A stretch of DNA of 64,000 nucleotides from Sinobaca qinghaiensis (GCF_003610495.1 NZ_RAPK01000006.1:243241-307240); one strand, 5' to 3'; positions 7,956-15,773 are shown, numbered from the stretch's first letter. Notes: a model not told the origin generated them from the letters alone. Program-made: numbers and translations.

Positions 7956-10316
7956 ATGAAAGACACTAGTTTTGCTATACATCCGGATCATCAACAGACA
8001 GCAGAAGAAGTTACATTTCAGGATATTGGAAACGTCACAGCCGTTTCAGAAGGCAGTGAGGCGGTCAGTCTGACGTGCGAGTATGGGTATGTAAGGATTA
8101 GTTTCCCTGCACCAGGTATTGCCAGAGTGAAAATGGATCCTAAAAAAATGCCGGAAGATACCAGCACGGCAGCGGTTGTAAAGCAGCAGCAGCCTGAAAA
8201 GATAACGGTACAGGAAATGGAAGAGGTGCTGGCTGTTAAAACAGAGGAGATTCGGCTCTCTATTTCCAAGTATCCCTGCCGTATTACCATGTACGATAAA
8301 GATGGAGAGGCTATTACTGACGAACAGCAGGAAGGAATGTCGTTTTCCCCAAGAGGAGAAGTCCGGGTCCGCAAGAAAATGGAGCCGGAAGATCATTTTT
8401 ACGGCTTTGGCGAAAAAACAGGTTTTCTGGAAAAGCGTGGGGAAAAGATGAGGATGTGGAATACAGACGTATTTGCCCCTCATAATCCTGAAATAGATGC
8501 ACTCTATCAATCAATTCCTTATTTTATGTCTATTCGGAACGGGAAAGCATACGGCTTTTATTTGGATAATACATTCCAGACGGAATTTGACCTGAAAACC
8601 TCTTACGAGACTTATTCCATTACTGCAGATGGAGGAGCGCTGGATTATTATATTTTAGCAGGACCGGCGCCTAAAGACGTGATCCGCCAGTACACCTCGC
8701 TTACCGGCAGAATGGAACTGCCTCCGAAATGGGCACTGGGATACCATCAATCCCGTTACAGCTACAGAAGCGAAGCGGAAGTACGTGAACTGGTGGAGGC
8801 ATTCAAAAGGAAAAACATTCCACTCGATGCCGTCCACCTGGATATTCATTATATGGATGAATACCGCGTATTTACGTTTGATGAACAGAAATTCCCTGAC
8901 CCGGAAAAACTCGTTCAGGATTTAAAAGCAGAAGGAATTAAAATCGTCCCTATTGTTGATCCGGGAGTCAAACGTGATGAAACGTATCTTCCCTATCAGG
9001 AAGGAATGGAAAAAAATCATTTCAGCTCTTATTCCGACGGCTCTGTCTACTACGGGGATGTATGGCCGGGCGAAAGTGCCTTTCCTGACTTTTTCCGCGG
9101 GGAGACGAGAAAATGGTGGGAAGAGCAGCAGGCCTACTATACCAATATGGGAATAGAAGGCGTCTGGAATGATATGAATGAACCTGCAGTGTTTAATGAA
9201 AAGAAAACGATGGACAATGACGTCTTTCATGAAGAGAATGGTGTATTCAAAACACACCGGGAACTTCATAACACGTATGGTCTTCATATGAGCCAGGCAA
9301 GCTTTGAAGGATTAAAAAACAAACTAGGTGGTAAAAGACCATTTGTTCTTACAAGAGCAGGATTTGCAGGTATTCAGCGTTACGCAGCAGTGTGGACGGG
9401 AGATAATAGAAGCTTTTGGGAACATCTGCAGATGGCGGTTCCTATGACCCTTAACCTCGGTGTTTCGGGTGTTCCTTTTGCAGGTAACGACGTAGGAGGC
9501 TTTGCCCACGACACAAGCGCCGAGTTGTTAACGCGGTGGACCCAGCTTGGAACATTCACCCCCTTTTTCCGGAATCACAGTAATATCGGTACCGTGTTTC
9601 AAGAGCCATGGGCTTTTGGGGAGAAAACGGAAGAAACGATTAAAAAATATATTGAACTTCGTCATAAATGGATGCCTCATCTCTATGAGTTGTTTCAGGA
9701 AGCTTCCGAAACCGGCATGCCGATTATGAGACCGATGATGATGCATCACGCTGATGATCCAAATACGCTGAAACTGCATGACCAGTTTATGGTAGGTGAA
9801 GATGTGCTGGTAGCACCGGTCACTCAGTCGGCTGCCAAGCACAGGATTGTCTACCTGCCGGCAGGCACGTGGTATAACTACTGGAATGATAATGAGGTTT
9901 ATGAAGGCGGCCGCTATATTATGGCTGAGGCTGATTTGGACACTCTTCCTATTTTTATTAGAGAAAACAGCGCGATTCTTGAAGGCAGCGTAAAACAAAA
10001 CGCAGACGCCAAACAAGAAAGCCTGAGGGTGCATGTGTATTTAGGTGGAACGGGGAGCCTGTCTAAGCGCATTTATGAAGATGATGGAGAAACGCTCAAC
10101 CATCAAAACGAGAAATATTTTTCAGAAAGCATTTCTATTTCACGGGACAATGACATTATTTCTATAGAAGAAAAAGATATTCATGCAGGCTATACGCCGT
10201 GCTGGAACACTAAGACGTATGTATTGCATCAAGTACCTGAAACAATAGAAGTGTATATTAACGGCAGTAAGCAGGAAATAGTATATGATAAAGCAGATTT
10301 TAGGGCATTTGTATAA
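7956..10316 (+). CDS. GH31 alpha-glucosidase
   Basis: A 786-residue cytoplasmic glycoside hydrolase; no signal peptide is seen. An N-terminal beta-sandwich is followed by the catalytic barrel. The nucleophile is Asp406 in GVWNDMNEPAVFN and the acid/base is Asp483 in WTGDNRSFWEHL. RAGFAGIQRY and FFRNHS line the -1 site, and C-terminal beta domains follow. It should release glucose from the non-reducing end of malto- or isomalto-oligosaccharides. A MalR-like operator overlaps the promoter, with cre and dre boxes further up, so regulation may integrate maltose, glucose and amino-sugar signals. It is a single-gene unit closed by a strong terminator. Exact linkage specificity cannot be read from the sequence. 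Confidence 0.92.
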   Translation: MKDTSFAIHPDHQQTAEEVTFQDIGNVTAVSEGSEAVSLTCEYGYVRISFPAPGIARVKMDPKKMPEDTSTAAVVKQQQPEKITVQEMEEVLAVKTEEIRLSISKYPCRITMYDKDGEAITDEQQEGMSFSPRGEVRVRKKMEPEDHFYGFGEKTGFLEKRGEKMRMWNTDVFAPHNPEIDALYQSIPYFMSIRNGKAYGFYLDNTFQTEFDLKTSYETYSITADGGALDYYILAGPAPKDVIRQYTSLTGRMELPPKWALGYHQSRYSYRSEAEVRELVEAFKRKNIPLDAVHLDIHYMDEYRVFTFDEQKFPDPEKLVQDLKAEGIKIVPIVDPGVKRDETYLPYQEGMEKNHFSSYSDGSVYYGDVWPGESAFPDFFRGETRKWWEEQQAYYTNMGIEGVWNDMNEPAVFNEKKTMDNDVFHEENGVFKTHRELHNTYGLHMSQASFEGLKNKLGGKRPFVLTRAGFAGIQRYAAVWTGDNRSFWEHLQMAVPMTLNLGVSGVPFAGNDVGGFAHDTSAELLTRWTQLGTFTPFFRNHSNIGTVFQEPWAFGEKTEETIKKYIELRHKWMPHLYELFQEASETGMPIMRPMMMHHADDPNTLKLHDQFMVGEDVLVAPVTQSAAKHRIVYLPAGTWYNYWNDNEVYEGGRYIMAEADLDTLPIFIRENSAILEGSVKQNADAKQESLRVHVYLGGTGSLSKRIYEDDGETLNHQNEKYFSESISISRDNDIISIEEKDIHAGYTPCWNTKTYVLHQVPETIEVYINGSKQEIVYDKADFRAFV

Positions 10317-10318
10317 AA

Positions 10319-10361
10319 AAATAACCCAGCCGTATAATTACGGCTGGGTTATTGCTTTTTT
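10319..10361 (+). terminator. Terminator of the alpha-glucosidase gene
   Basis: The 14-bp stem ATAACCCAGCCGTA / TACGGCTGGGTTAT has a 4-nt loop and is followed by TGCTTTTTTTTT. Confidence 0.92.
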
Positions 10362-10407
10362 TTGAATCAAATAGGCCTTATGAATGAAGTATCTAATATT
10401 TGAAAAT

Positions 10408-10424
10408 ATTACATTACGATTACA
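10408..10424 (-). promoter_or_regulatory. WalR-type box, distal
   Basis: The reverse strand reads TGTAAT-CGTAA-TGTAAT, a perfect match to the WalR/YycF direct repeat TGTWAH-N5-TGTWAH. It is about 170 bp upstream of the -35 box of the first NlpC/P60 gene. Confidence 0.6.
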
Positions 10425-10548
10425 CTGTAATTTTGGAATAATTTAGGTTTTGAAAAACAGAACACTGTAGAACTGCGGATTTAACACACTATATTGGTTT
10501 AATTACCCGGTTTTTAACCAAAATAAACATTTCACTGTACTAATTTTT

Positions 10549-10609
10549 TTTACAGTTGTATCACAAAACGCTAAAAAGGGTTGAGGAATAACGTTTTGAA
10601 CTCTATAAT
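10549..10609 (+). promoter_or_regulatory. WalR-type box and SigA promoter of the first NlpC/P60 gene
   Basis: The reverse strand at 10549-10565 reads TGTGAT-ACAAC-TGTAAA, one mismatch from the WalR consensus. The first base of the -35 TTGAGG (10581) is 16 bp beyond it, and the -10 TATAAT (10604-10609) follows at 17-nt spacing. The second NlpC/P60 gene has the same box-to-promoter distance. Transcription would start near 10616, giving a leader of about 240 nt. Confidence 0.72.
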
Positions 10610-10615
10610 TCAGAG

Positions 10616-10853
10616 TGTTGATCAGGCAGACAAAGACAAGTGAAAAAAACATACAGTAATAAAAAAAATATCAGGGGGTGACTTTTCGTCTGAAGAACGG
10701 CATATACTTTATAACGATAGAGACATACATAGAATGATTTAAAGTAATAAAAAAGTACAACAAATCTTATCTGTGAAAAAATCGATAAAGGGATTATGCG
10801 GCGTTCAATATACCTTATACATGTATAGGGTATGAATAAGACGAAAATCAATT
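10616..10853 (+). promoter_or_regulatory. Structured 5' leader with split ribosome-binding site (first NlpC/P60 gene)
   Basis: No Shine-Dalgarno lies within 15 nt of the ATG (CGAAAATCAATT precedes it). The only strong one is AGGGGGTGA at 10673-10681. The next bases, TTTTCGTCT (10683-10691), are exactly complementary to AGACGAAAA (10839-10847), which ends 6 nt before the ATG. Pairing would place the Shine-Dalgarno 7 nt from the AUG, not counting the helix. Further helices nest inside: GAACG-GCAT with ATGC-GG-CGTTC (10695-10703/10796-10806), TACTTTA with TAAAGTA (10705-10711/10740-10746), and a hairpin at 10809-10832. The pairings are read from sequence; the function is inference. Confidence 0.6.
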
Positions 10854-11582
10854 ATGAAAAAATATCTAGTAGGTTCAGCATTCGCAGCAGCAGCACTATT
10901 CGCAGTACCAAACGTTTCTGACGCAGCATCAATTGACGATCACGGAAGCTTAAATAAAGGAGACGTTAACTCTTCTGTTAACGCCCTTCAGGAAGAACTA
11001 AAATCACAGGGATATTTCAAAGGCTATACCGGTTCTACATTCGGACCTAGAACGCTAAGTGCTGTAAAAGCTTATCAGCGTGACAAAGGCATTTCTTCTC
11101 CAGCTGGAAGCTACTACGGCGTAGTTGGACCACAGACGCTTAGTTCCCTAAGCGGATCAAGCAGTTCTTCAAACACAACTGCTTCAAGCAGCTCATCTAA
11201 TACAAAAGTTGCCGGAGCTTCTACTACACAATCCAGCAGCGGCGTTGTATCTGCAGCCAAGCAGTACATGGGCTCTCCATATGTATGGGGCGGAACATCC
11301 CCAAGCGGTTTTGACTGCAGCGGATTCCTTCAGTATTCCTTTAAGCAGGCAGGCAAAAACGTGCCGCGTACTGTTTCCCAAATGTACAGCGCAAGCACTA
11401 AAGTGTCCAGCCCAAGCGTTGGAGACATTGTATTCTTTGATACAAGAGGCGGTCCATCCCACGCAGGTATTTACGTAGGCAACAATCAGTTTATCCACGC
11501 TGGTTCTTCTACAGGCGTAACTATTTCAAGCATGGACAGTTCATATTGGGGCCCTCGCTATATCGGAGCCGGCCGCGTATAA
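10854..11582 (+). CDS. Secreted NlpC/P60 peptidoglycan endopeptidase with one PG-binding domain
   Basis: A 242-residue exported cell-wall hydrolase. Residues 1-25 form a signal peptide ending at SDA|AS. A peptidoglycan-binding-1 domain (about 32-100; LNKGDVNSSVNALQEEL, GPRTLSAVKAYQ) follows, then a Ser/Asn/Thr-rich linker and an NlpC/P60 domain (about 130-242). Catalytic Cys155 (FDCSGF), His203 (PSHAGIY) and His215 (FIHAG) are intact. The family cuts gamma-D-Glu to diamino-acid bonds in the stem peptide; CwlO and LytE are the WalR-controlled counterparts in Bacillus. The start is fixed by the signal peptide although no local ribosome site exists. A paralogue with two binding domains lies 3 kb downstream behind a similar control region. 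Confidence 0.92.
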   Translation: MKKYLVGSAFAAAALFAVPNVSDAASIDDHGSLNKGDVNSSVNALQEELKSQGYFKGYTGSTFGPRTLSAVKAYQRDKGISSPAGSYYGVVGPQTLSSLSGSSSSSNTTASSSSSNTKVAGASTTQSSSGVVSAAKQYMGSPYVWGGTSPSGFDCSGFLQYSFKQAGKNVPRTVSQMYSASTKVSSPSVGDIVFFDTRGGPSHAGIYVGNNQFIHAGSSTGVTISSMDSSYWGPRYIGAGRV

Positions 11583-11597
11583 TAAATATAATCGAGG

Positions 11598-11629
11598 CAG
11601 CCTCTTTCTCAAAGAAAGAGGCTGTTTTT
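11598..11629 (+). terminator. Terminator of the first NlpC/P60 gene
   Basis: The stem CAGCCTCTTTCT / AGAAAGAGGCTG has a 3-nt loop and is followed by TTTTTAT. Confidence 0.9.
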
Positions 11630-11720
11630 ATATGTATTTACTGCTTATGTATCGTCTTACTTTTTAATAATGTATAATGTAGAAAGAACCTATTCGACGC
11701 TTCATTGCAAAGGAAAGTGA

Positions 11721-12419
11721 ATGATGAATAACATACAATCTGTACAGAGTCAGCTTGCAAGCTATATAGGGAAATTGTTAAGAGATCACTTTGGCAAGGG
11801 ACCGGGCTCCGTTTTTGTGTCCGTGAAAAACCCCTTTATCACGATTTATTTAAAAGAGTTTGTCACACCGGTAGAACAGGTACTGATCAACCAGGACAAG
11901 CAGACAAACGTGGAGAAAACCCGCGATTATCTTATGATGGAATTAATTCCGGAAATAAAAGAATATTTGAGTGCCAATGCGGGATTTTCCATAGAAGAAG
12001 TTTATTACGACTGGTCTCTTGATACAAAATCAGGGATGATTCTGGGTGTGCTCTCTGAAGGAAAAGCGTCTAAAGAAAAAACATGGGAGATGTATCCCGG
12101 CAAAGAAAATGTGCATAAAGAAATTATTAGAATGAGCCGTCATGCGGAGAAGACACCTATGTATGTAGACTCTTTTTATTTAAACGACCGGACCCTCGTT
12201 ATTATGCGTACCGGGATCCTTGTTAGAATCGAAAAAGAACTCATCAAATCGGGATTTGAAGAAGAGTTAAAAATCACTAAACGGCCGCTGGAGAAAAATT
12301 TAATCCGCAAAACAGAATTAGAAGAAATTCTGCCTTCCTCTATTGAAAATATCTTTTTGGACTGGGATTTTAATGCAGATATCAGCTTTATTGTTATTAT
12401 TTTAAAACCAAATAAATAA
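11721..12419 (+). CDS. DUF2294-family protein with two tandem copies
   Basis: This 232-residue cytoplasmic protein has no signal or membrane segment. Residues about 1-115 look like a DUF2294 domain (GKLLRDHFGKGPGSVFVSVKN, VYYDWSLDTKSGMILGVL). The second half repeats the same order in diverged form (MYVDSFYLNDRTLVIMRTG, IFLDWDFNADISFIVIIL), so the protein is an internal duplication. The role of the family is not established; do not read an enzymatic function into it. The ATG at 11721 is preceded by AAAGGAAAGTGA, with a second ATG at 11724. It is a single-gene unit with its own terminator. Confidence 0.75.
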   Translation: MMNNIQSVQSQLASYIGKLLRDHFGKGPGSVFVSVKNPFITIYLKEFVTPVEQVLINQDKQTNVEKTRDYLMMELIPEIKEYLSANAGFSIEEVYYDWSLDTKSGMILGVLSEGKASKEKTWEMYPGKENVHKEIIRMSRHAEKTPMYVDSFYLNDRTLVIMRTGILVRIEKELIKSGFEEELKITKRPLEKNLIRKTELEEILPSSIENIFLDWDFNADISFIVIILKPNK

Positions 12420-12458
12420 AAGGCCAGAAGAAGGACGGATAATAAGCCGGACTTTGTG

Positions 12459-12498
12459 CCGGGAACAACAGACTATTTTGTTGTTTCCGGTTTTTTTA
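12459..12498 (+). terminator. Terminator after the DUF2294 gene
   Basis: The stem CCGGGAACAACA / TGTTGTTTCCGG (one G-T pair) is followed by TTTTTTTATT. Confidence 0.87.
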
Positions 12499-12592
12499 TT
12501 GTGTTTTTAAAACAAAAAATATAAAATAAAGGCTTCTTATCCGATAATTTTAATGTGTTATGATGATAGCAGTTGATTTGGAGATGAATCCA

Positions 12593-13498
12593 ATGTACAC
12601 AAAAGAATATAAAATAGGTATCGATATCGGTGGTACGAAAATACTGGGTCTGCTGGTAGATGCTGAACATAGAATAGTGAAAGAATGCCAATATCCAACG
12701 TTTAACGAAAATGGAATACTTGACTGGAAGGAGGCTCTTTATAAAACAGCCTCCTATCTCTGCAGACAGACGGAAGCCGGCACGATTGGGCATATGTCCA
12801 TTGCGTGCGCCGGATTAATCAATACAAAAACAGGAACGATCGTTTATTCGCAGAGCCTGAATGTTCATCAGCTCAAGCTTGCAGATGAATTGGCCGCAGC
12901 ATTTGCCGTTCCGGTTTCTCTTTATAATGATGCCGATGCGGCAGCTTTTGCAGAAGCGGCTTTTTATCAGAAAGAGTCTCTGCTCTACATTTCTGTAGGT
13001 ACGAGCATTGGTTCTGGGCTGATACTTAACGGAAGTATATTCAATGGGGCTGGTGGAATGGCTGGGGAAATAGGGCATATCCCCGTAGAGCTTGAGGGAC
13101 GTTCGTGTCCCTGCGGGAATAATGGCTGCGTCAGAGCCTACGCTTCAGGAAAAGCGATGGAGCAGGAGGCGCTGCAGTGGCAGCAGGAACATGGACAAAA
13201 GCGGCTTTTGATGCCTGATATCTTATCAGCTGCAGAAAAGGGAGACCCTTATTGTGAAAAACTGCTGCAGGACGCTGCCTCCCGGCTTGCCCAGGCAGCT
13301 GCGGCGGCTGTTCATCTGCTGAATCCTTCAATGATTGTTTTCGGCGGAGGCATAATTGAAAACAGCCCATTTTATTTCCAACACACAAAAAAATCTGTCT
13401 ATGCAGGAATTCTGCCGGGGTTTTCAACTATTCTGGCCATCAAAGAAAGTCACTGGCAGGAAAAAAGTGCCGCACTCGGCAGTATTTACTTAGTATAA
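12593..13498 (+). CDS. ROK-family sugar kinase
   Basis: The 301-residue protein lacks an N-terminal helix-turn-helix, so it is a kinase rather than a ROK repressor. GIDIGGTKILGLL is the first phosphate loop. YNDADAAAFAEA gives the catalytic Asp, and GTSIGSGLILNG follows. The zinc motif CPCGNNGCVRAY follows GHIPVE, and IVFGGGIIENS is the second nucleotide site. It should phosphorylate glucose or an N-acetylated amino sugar with ATP; the substrate is not decided. Usual ROK kinases have E-x-G-H-x-x-x at the sugar site, here GEIGHIPVE. Start 12593 follows GGAG by 9 nt. An in-frame ATG at 12560 has no ribosome site. Confidence 0.85.
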   Translation: MYTKEYKIGIDIGGTKILGLLVDAEHRIVKECQYPTFNENGILDWKEALYKTASYLCRQTEAGTIGHMSIACAGLINTKTGTIVYSQSLNVHQLKLADELAAAFAVPVSLYNDADAAAFAEAAFYQKESLLYISVGTSIGSGLILNGSIFNGAGGMAGEIGHIPVELEGRSCPCGNNGCVRAYASGKAMEQEALQWQQEHGQKRLLMPDILSAAEKGDPYCEKLLQDAASRLAQAAAAAVHLLNPSMIVFGGGIIENSPFYFQHTKKSVYAGILPGFSTILAIKESHWQEKSAALGSIYLV

Positions 13499-13597
13499 GA
13501 AAATAGATAAATGATGAAAAGACACACTATTATATATGGAAAATCAGACATAATTTATGTAAAATAATATAAGAGAATAGAAAGGGGCACTAAGCCT

Positions 13598-14239
13598 ATG
13601 TCATCCATATTACGAAAGCAGCTTAAGGACGCACTCAACGATGCTGTTGAAAAGCAGCAGTTTCAATTAGCGGAGCAGGCCGTCGTTCATTTAAAAAACC
13701 TTGCCCAGCTGGAAGCTTTTATCGAAGGCGGACCAGCGGCGGAGGATTATTCGAGACAGCCCTCTGCTGCTGTAAATCAGGGAACGGTGGATCTTCTGGC
13801 GCCGGTGCCGGAAGACAGTGGATCCCGAAGCAGTGAATTTGTATCCCGGCAGGGTGCAGCTGCTTCTAAAAGAGATATGCTTCTGCTTTATTATATAGAA
13901 GAAGAAGATTTAATTAAGTTTAAAAAGTCGCCTCAGACATACGCGGTGAGCATTGATTTTTTTAGGGCTTTTCTGGAGAATCTAATAGAATGGAAAAACA
14001 AATCTCCTTTTTCTTCCAAAGATTATTATGAAGCGTTTGGAGGAATGCTGAGTGAAAAGTCCACGTACCAGACCTCCACACTCAGGCAGTTTATTACGCT
14101 TTTGTTCCGGTACTGTGTAAGGCTCGGGCTGCTTGAAAAACCGGAAATTCATCAAAGAAGCCGATACGTGGTTTCAGATAACAGTAATGTAGAAAAAACT
14201 ATACAGTATATTAAAAGCGAAAAGATGCTTCAGCTTTAA
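13598..14239 (+). CDS. Uncharacterised 213-residue protein
   Basis: I do not recognise this family. The N-terminal 60 residues are a charged helix (LKDALNDAVEKQQFQLAEQAVVHL) suggesting a coiled coil. Residues about 60-85 are low-complexity and Ser/Gly/Pro-rich. The C-terminal 120 residues are compact and hydrophobic (ALYYIEEEDL-like start, FFRAFLENLIEWKN, LRQFITLLFRYCVRLGLLEKPE), reminiscent of a winged-helix or helical bundle. There is no signal peptide. AAAGGGGCAC precedes the ATG. It is monocistronic and closed by a strong terminator, between the ROK kinase and the second NlpC/P60 gene; the neighbours give no clear role. Confidence 0.7.
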   Translation: MSSILRKQLKDALNDAVEKQQFQLAEQAVVHLKNLAQLEAFIEGGPAAEDYSRQPSAAVNQGTVDLLAPVPEDSGSRSSEFVSRQGAAASKRDMLLLYYIEEEDLIKFKKSPQTYAVSIDFFRAFLENLIEWKNKSPFSSKDYYEAFGGMLSEKSTYQTSTLRQFITLLFRYCVRLGLLEKPEIHQRSRYVVSDNSNVEKTIQYIKSEKMLQL

Positions 14240-14240
14240 T

Positions 14241-14297
14241 AAAAGGCTGATTTTGCAGAGAATCCATTGGATTCTTTACAAAATCAGCCTTTTTTTA
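14241..14297 (+). terminator. Terminator of the uncharacterised gene
   Basis: The 15-bp stem AAAAGGCTGATTTTG / CAAAATCAGCCTTTT contains an inner hairpin GAATCC-ATT-GGATTC and ends in TTTTTT. Confidence 0.88.
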
Positions 14298-14490
14298 TGC
14301 AATAAACCTGAAATATTCCACGAAATTGGATGGGGGTACTTTTATCTCGGTTCTCCATGAGATTATTCTTTAAAATCATAAACATCAAATCGAAAGTCTT
14401 AGATAATAGCGTTTATTAAAAATAAGAATAGGTACTTTATCATGTTTATGTTACATATATCCATTCTTATATTACGTATGTGGGACTTAC

Positions 14491-14552
14491 GTTACAGTTG
14501 TGTAACAAAACATCAAAGAGTATTGTGGCATCTTTCCCTATCGTCATATAAT
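14491..14552 (+). promoter_or_regulatory. WalR box and SigA promoter of the second NlpC/P60 gene
   Basis: The reverse strand at 14491-14507 reads TGTTAC-ACAAC-TGTAAC, a perfect TGTWAH-N5-TGTWAH. The -35 TTGTGG begins at 14523, 16 bp further, and the -10 TATAAT is at 14547-14552 (18-nt spacing). Box, spacer and the following CAAAAC are shared with the first NlpC/P60 promoter. The 190 bp before it (14300-14490) hold nothing else I can name. Confidence 0.75.
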
Positions 14553-14558
14553 TCAAAC

Positions 14559-14747
14559 ATAATAAAACAAAATAATAAAAAACAAGGAGGTGTGCGTTCG
14601 TTTCACTCTCACTACATAATAATAAACATGTCGTTGGAAAACATAAGAATTACCTTCCATACATAAAGCTTTATACATAGAACAATCAATAAAACCCTGT
14701 TCTAACGACATACCTACATAACGAGAGAAAACGGCGTCAACTATACT
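14559..14747 (+). promoter_or_regulatory. Structured 5' leader with split ribosome-binding site (second NlpC/P60 gene)
   Basis: A leader of about 190 nt has a perfect Shine-Dalgarno, AAGGAGGTG, at 14584-14592, but none near the ATG at 14748. CGTTT-CA-CTCTC (14599-14610) pairs with GAGAG-A-AAACG (14723-14733). GTT (14596-14598) could extend this to AAC (14739-14741) across a bulge, leaving about 9 unpaired nt between Shine-Dalgarno and AUG. A 12-bp helix nests inside (14628-14639 with 14700-14711, one G-U). The sequence differs from the first leader, but the layout is the same. Confidence 0.55.
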
Positions 14748-15722
14748 ATGAAAAAATATTTTATCAGCGGTGCACTTGCAACAGCTATTCTATTTACTCC
14801 ATCCATGGCGGATGCAGCTCTTGGCGACCAGACCCTTCGTTCCGGTATGAAGCATTCTGATGTGTCTGAGCTTCAGAAATGGCTGAATAACAAAGGATTC
14901 AATGCAGGTTCAGTAGATGGGTCTTTCGGACCGAAAACAAGAAGCGCGCTTATTTCCTATCAGAGAAGCGCAGGTATTTCAGCTGACGGCATCGCAGGTA
15001 ACCAAACCTTCGGCAAGATGAAACTTAAATCTTCCGGATCGTCTTCAAGTTCTTCTTCGAAAACAACTGTGAAATCTGCTTCCACCGGCAGCAGCGACTT
15101 TTCCCGTACGCTTCGTCAGGGAAGCCGTGGAAACGATGTTAAGGCTCTTCAAAGCGCACTTAACAGCAAAGGATTCAGCGCAGGCACAGCAGACGGTGTA
15201 TTTGGTTCGCGTACTGCACGTGCACTACGCTCCTTTCAGTCTGCTGCAGGAATTGGCGTAGACGGCGTAGCAGGATCAAAAACATTCGCTGCTCTTAAAG
15301 GAAGCGTTAAAGCTTCTTCCAGCAGTTCGTCTTCAAGCTCTTCAAAAGTAGCAGGAGCTTCTACTTCCGCCTCTACTAGCGGCGTAGTAAACACAGCAAA
15401 AAGATATATCGGCACTCCATATGTATGGGGCGGGACTACGACCAGAGGTTTTGACTGCAGCGGCTATATTCAGTTCGTTCTTCGCCAGCATGGGGTAAAT
15501 ACTCCACGCACAGTGGCACAGATGTACAATGCAGCTTCAAAGGTTTCCAGTCCATCTGTAGGAGATATTGTTTTCTATGATACTAGAGGAGGCCCTACAC
15601 ACGCTGGTATTTATATTGGAAACAATCAATTCATCCATGCGGGAGCTTCTACGGGAGTAGCAATTGCAAGCATGAACAACAGCTATTGGTCCCAGCGCTA
15701 TATTGGTGCAGGACGCCTGTAA
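14748..15722 (+). CDS. Secreted NlpC/P60 peptidoglycan endopeptidase with two PG-binding domains
   Basis: A 324-residue paralogue of the 10.9-kb gene. The signal peptide is residues 1-23 (cleavage at ADA|AL). Two peptidoglycan-binding-1 domains (about 27-93 and 118-185) are separated by Ser-rich linkers, and a C-terminal NlpC/P60 domain (about 212-324) follows. Catalytic Cys237, His285 and His297 are intact. The binding repeats (LRSGMKHSDVSELQKWL; LRQGSRGNDVKALQSAL) should hold the enzyme on the wall while the catalytic domain cuts stem peptides. The C-domains of the two paralogues are nearly superimposable, while the N-parts differ by one binding module. WalR-type control would link expression to wall growth. 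Confidence 0.93.
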   Translation: MKKYFISGALATAILFTPSMADAALGDQTLRSGMKHSDVSELQKWLNNKGFNAGSVDGSFGPKTRSALISYQRSAGISADGIAGNQTFGKMKLKSSGSSSSSSSKTTVKSASTGSSDFSRTLRQGSRGNDVKALQSALNSKGFSAGTADGVFGSRTARALRSFQSAAGIGVDGVAGSKTFAALKGSVKASSSSSSSSSSKVAGASTSASTSGVVNTAKRYIGTPYVWGGTTTRGFDCSGYIQFVLRQHGVNTPRTVAQMYNAASKVSSPSVGDIVFYDTRGGPTHAGIYIGNNQFIHAGASTGVAIASMNNSYWSQRYIGAGRL

Positions 15723-15731
15723 TACAGCAGA

Positions 15732-15773
15732 AAATAACAGCCGGCCGCGCAGAAGCGCAGCCGGCTGTTATTT
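15732..15773. terminator. Bidirectional terminator between convergent genes
   Basis: The 14-bp stem AAATAACAGCCGGC / GCCGGCTGTTATTT serves the NlpC/P60 gene and overlaps the last codons of the opposing DUF2273 gene. Confidence 0.85.

Noticed and set aside
10616-10853. c-di-AMP (ydaO) riboswitch in the hydrolase leader
   Set aside because: This class often precedes wall hydrolases, but its conserved core segments were not recognisable in either leader.
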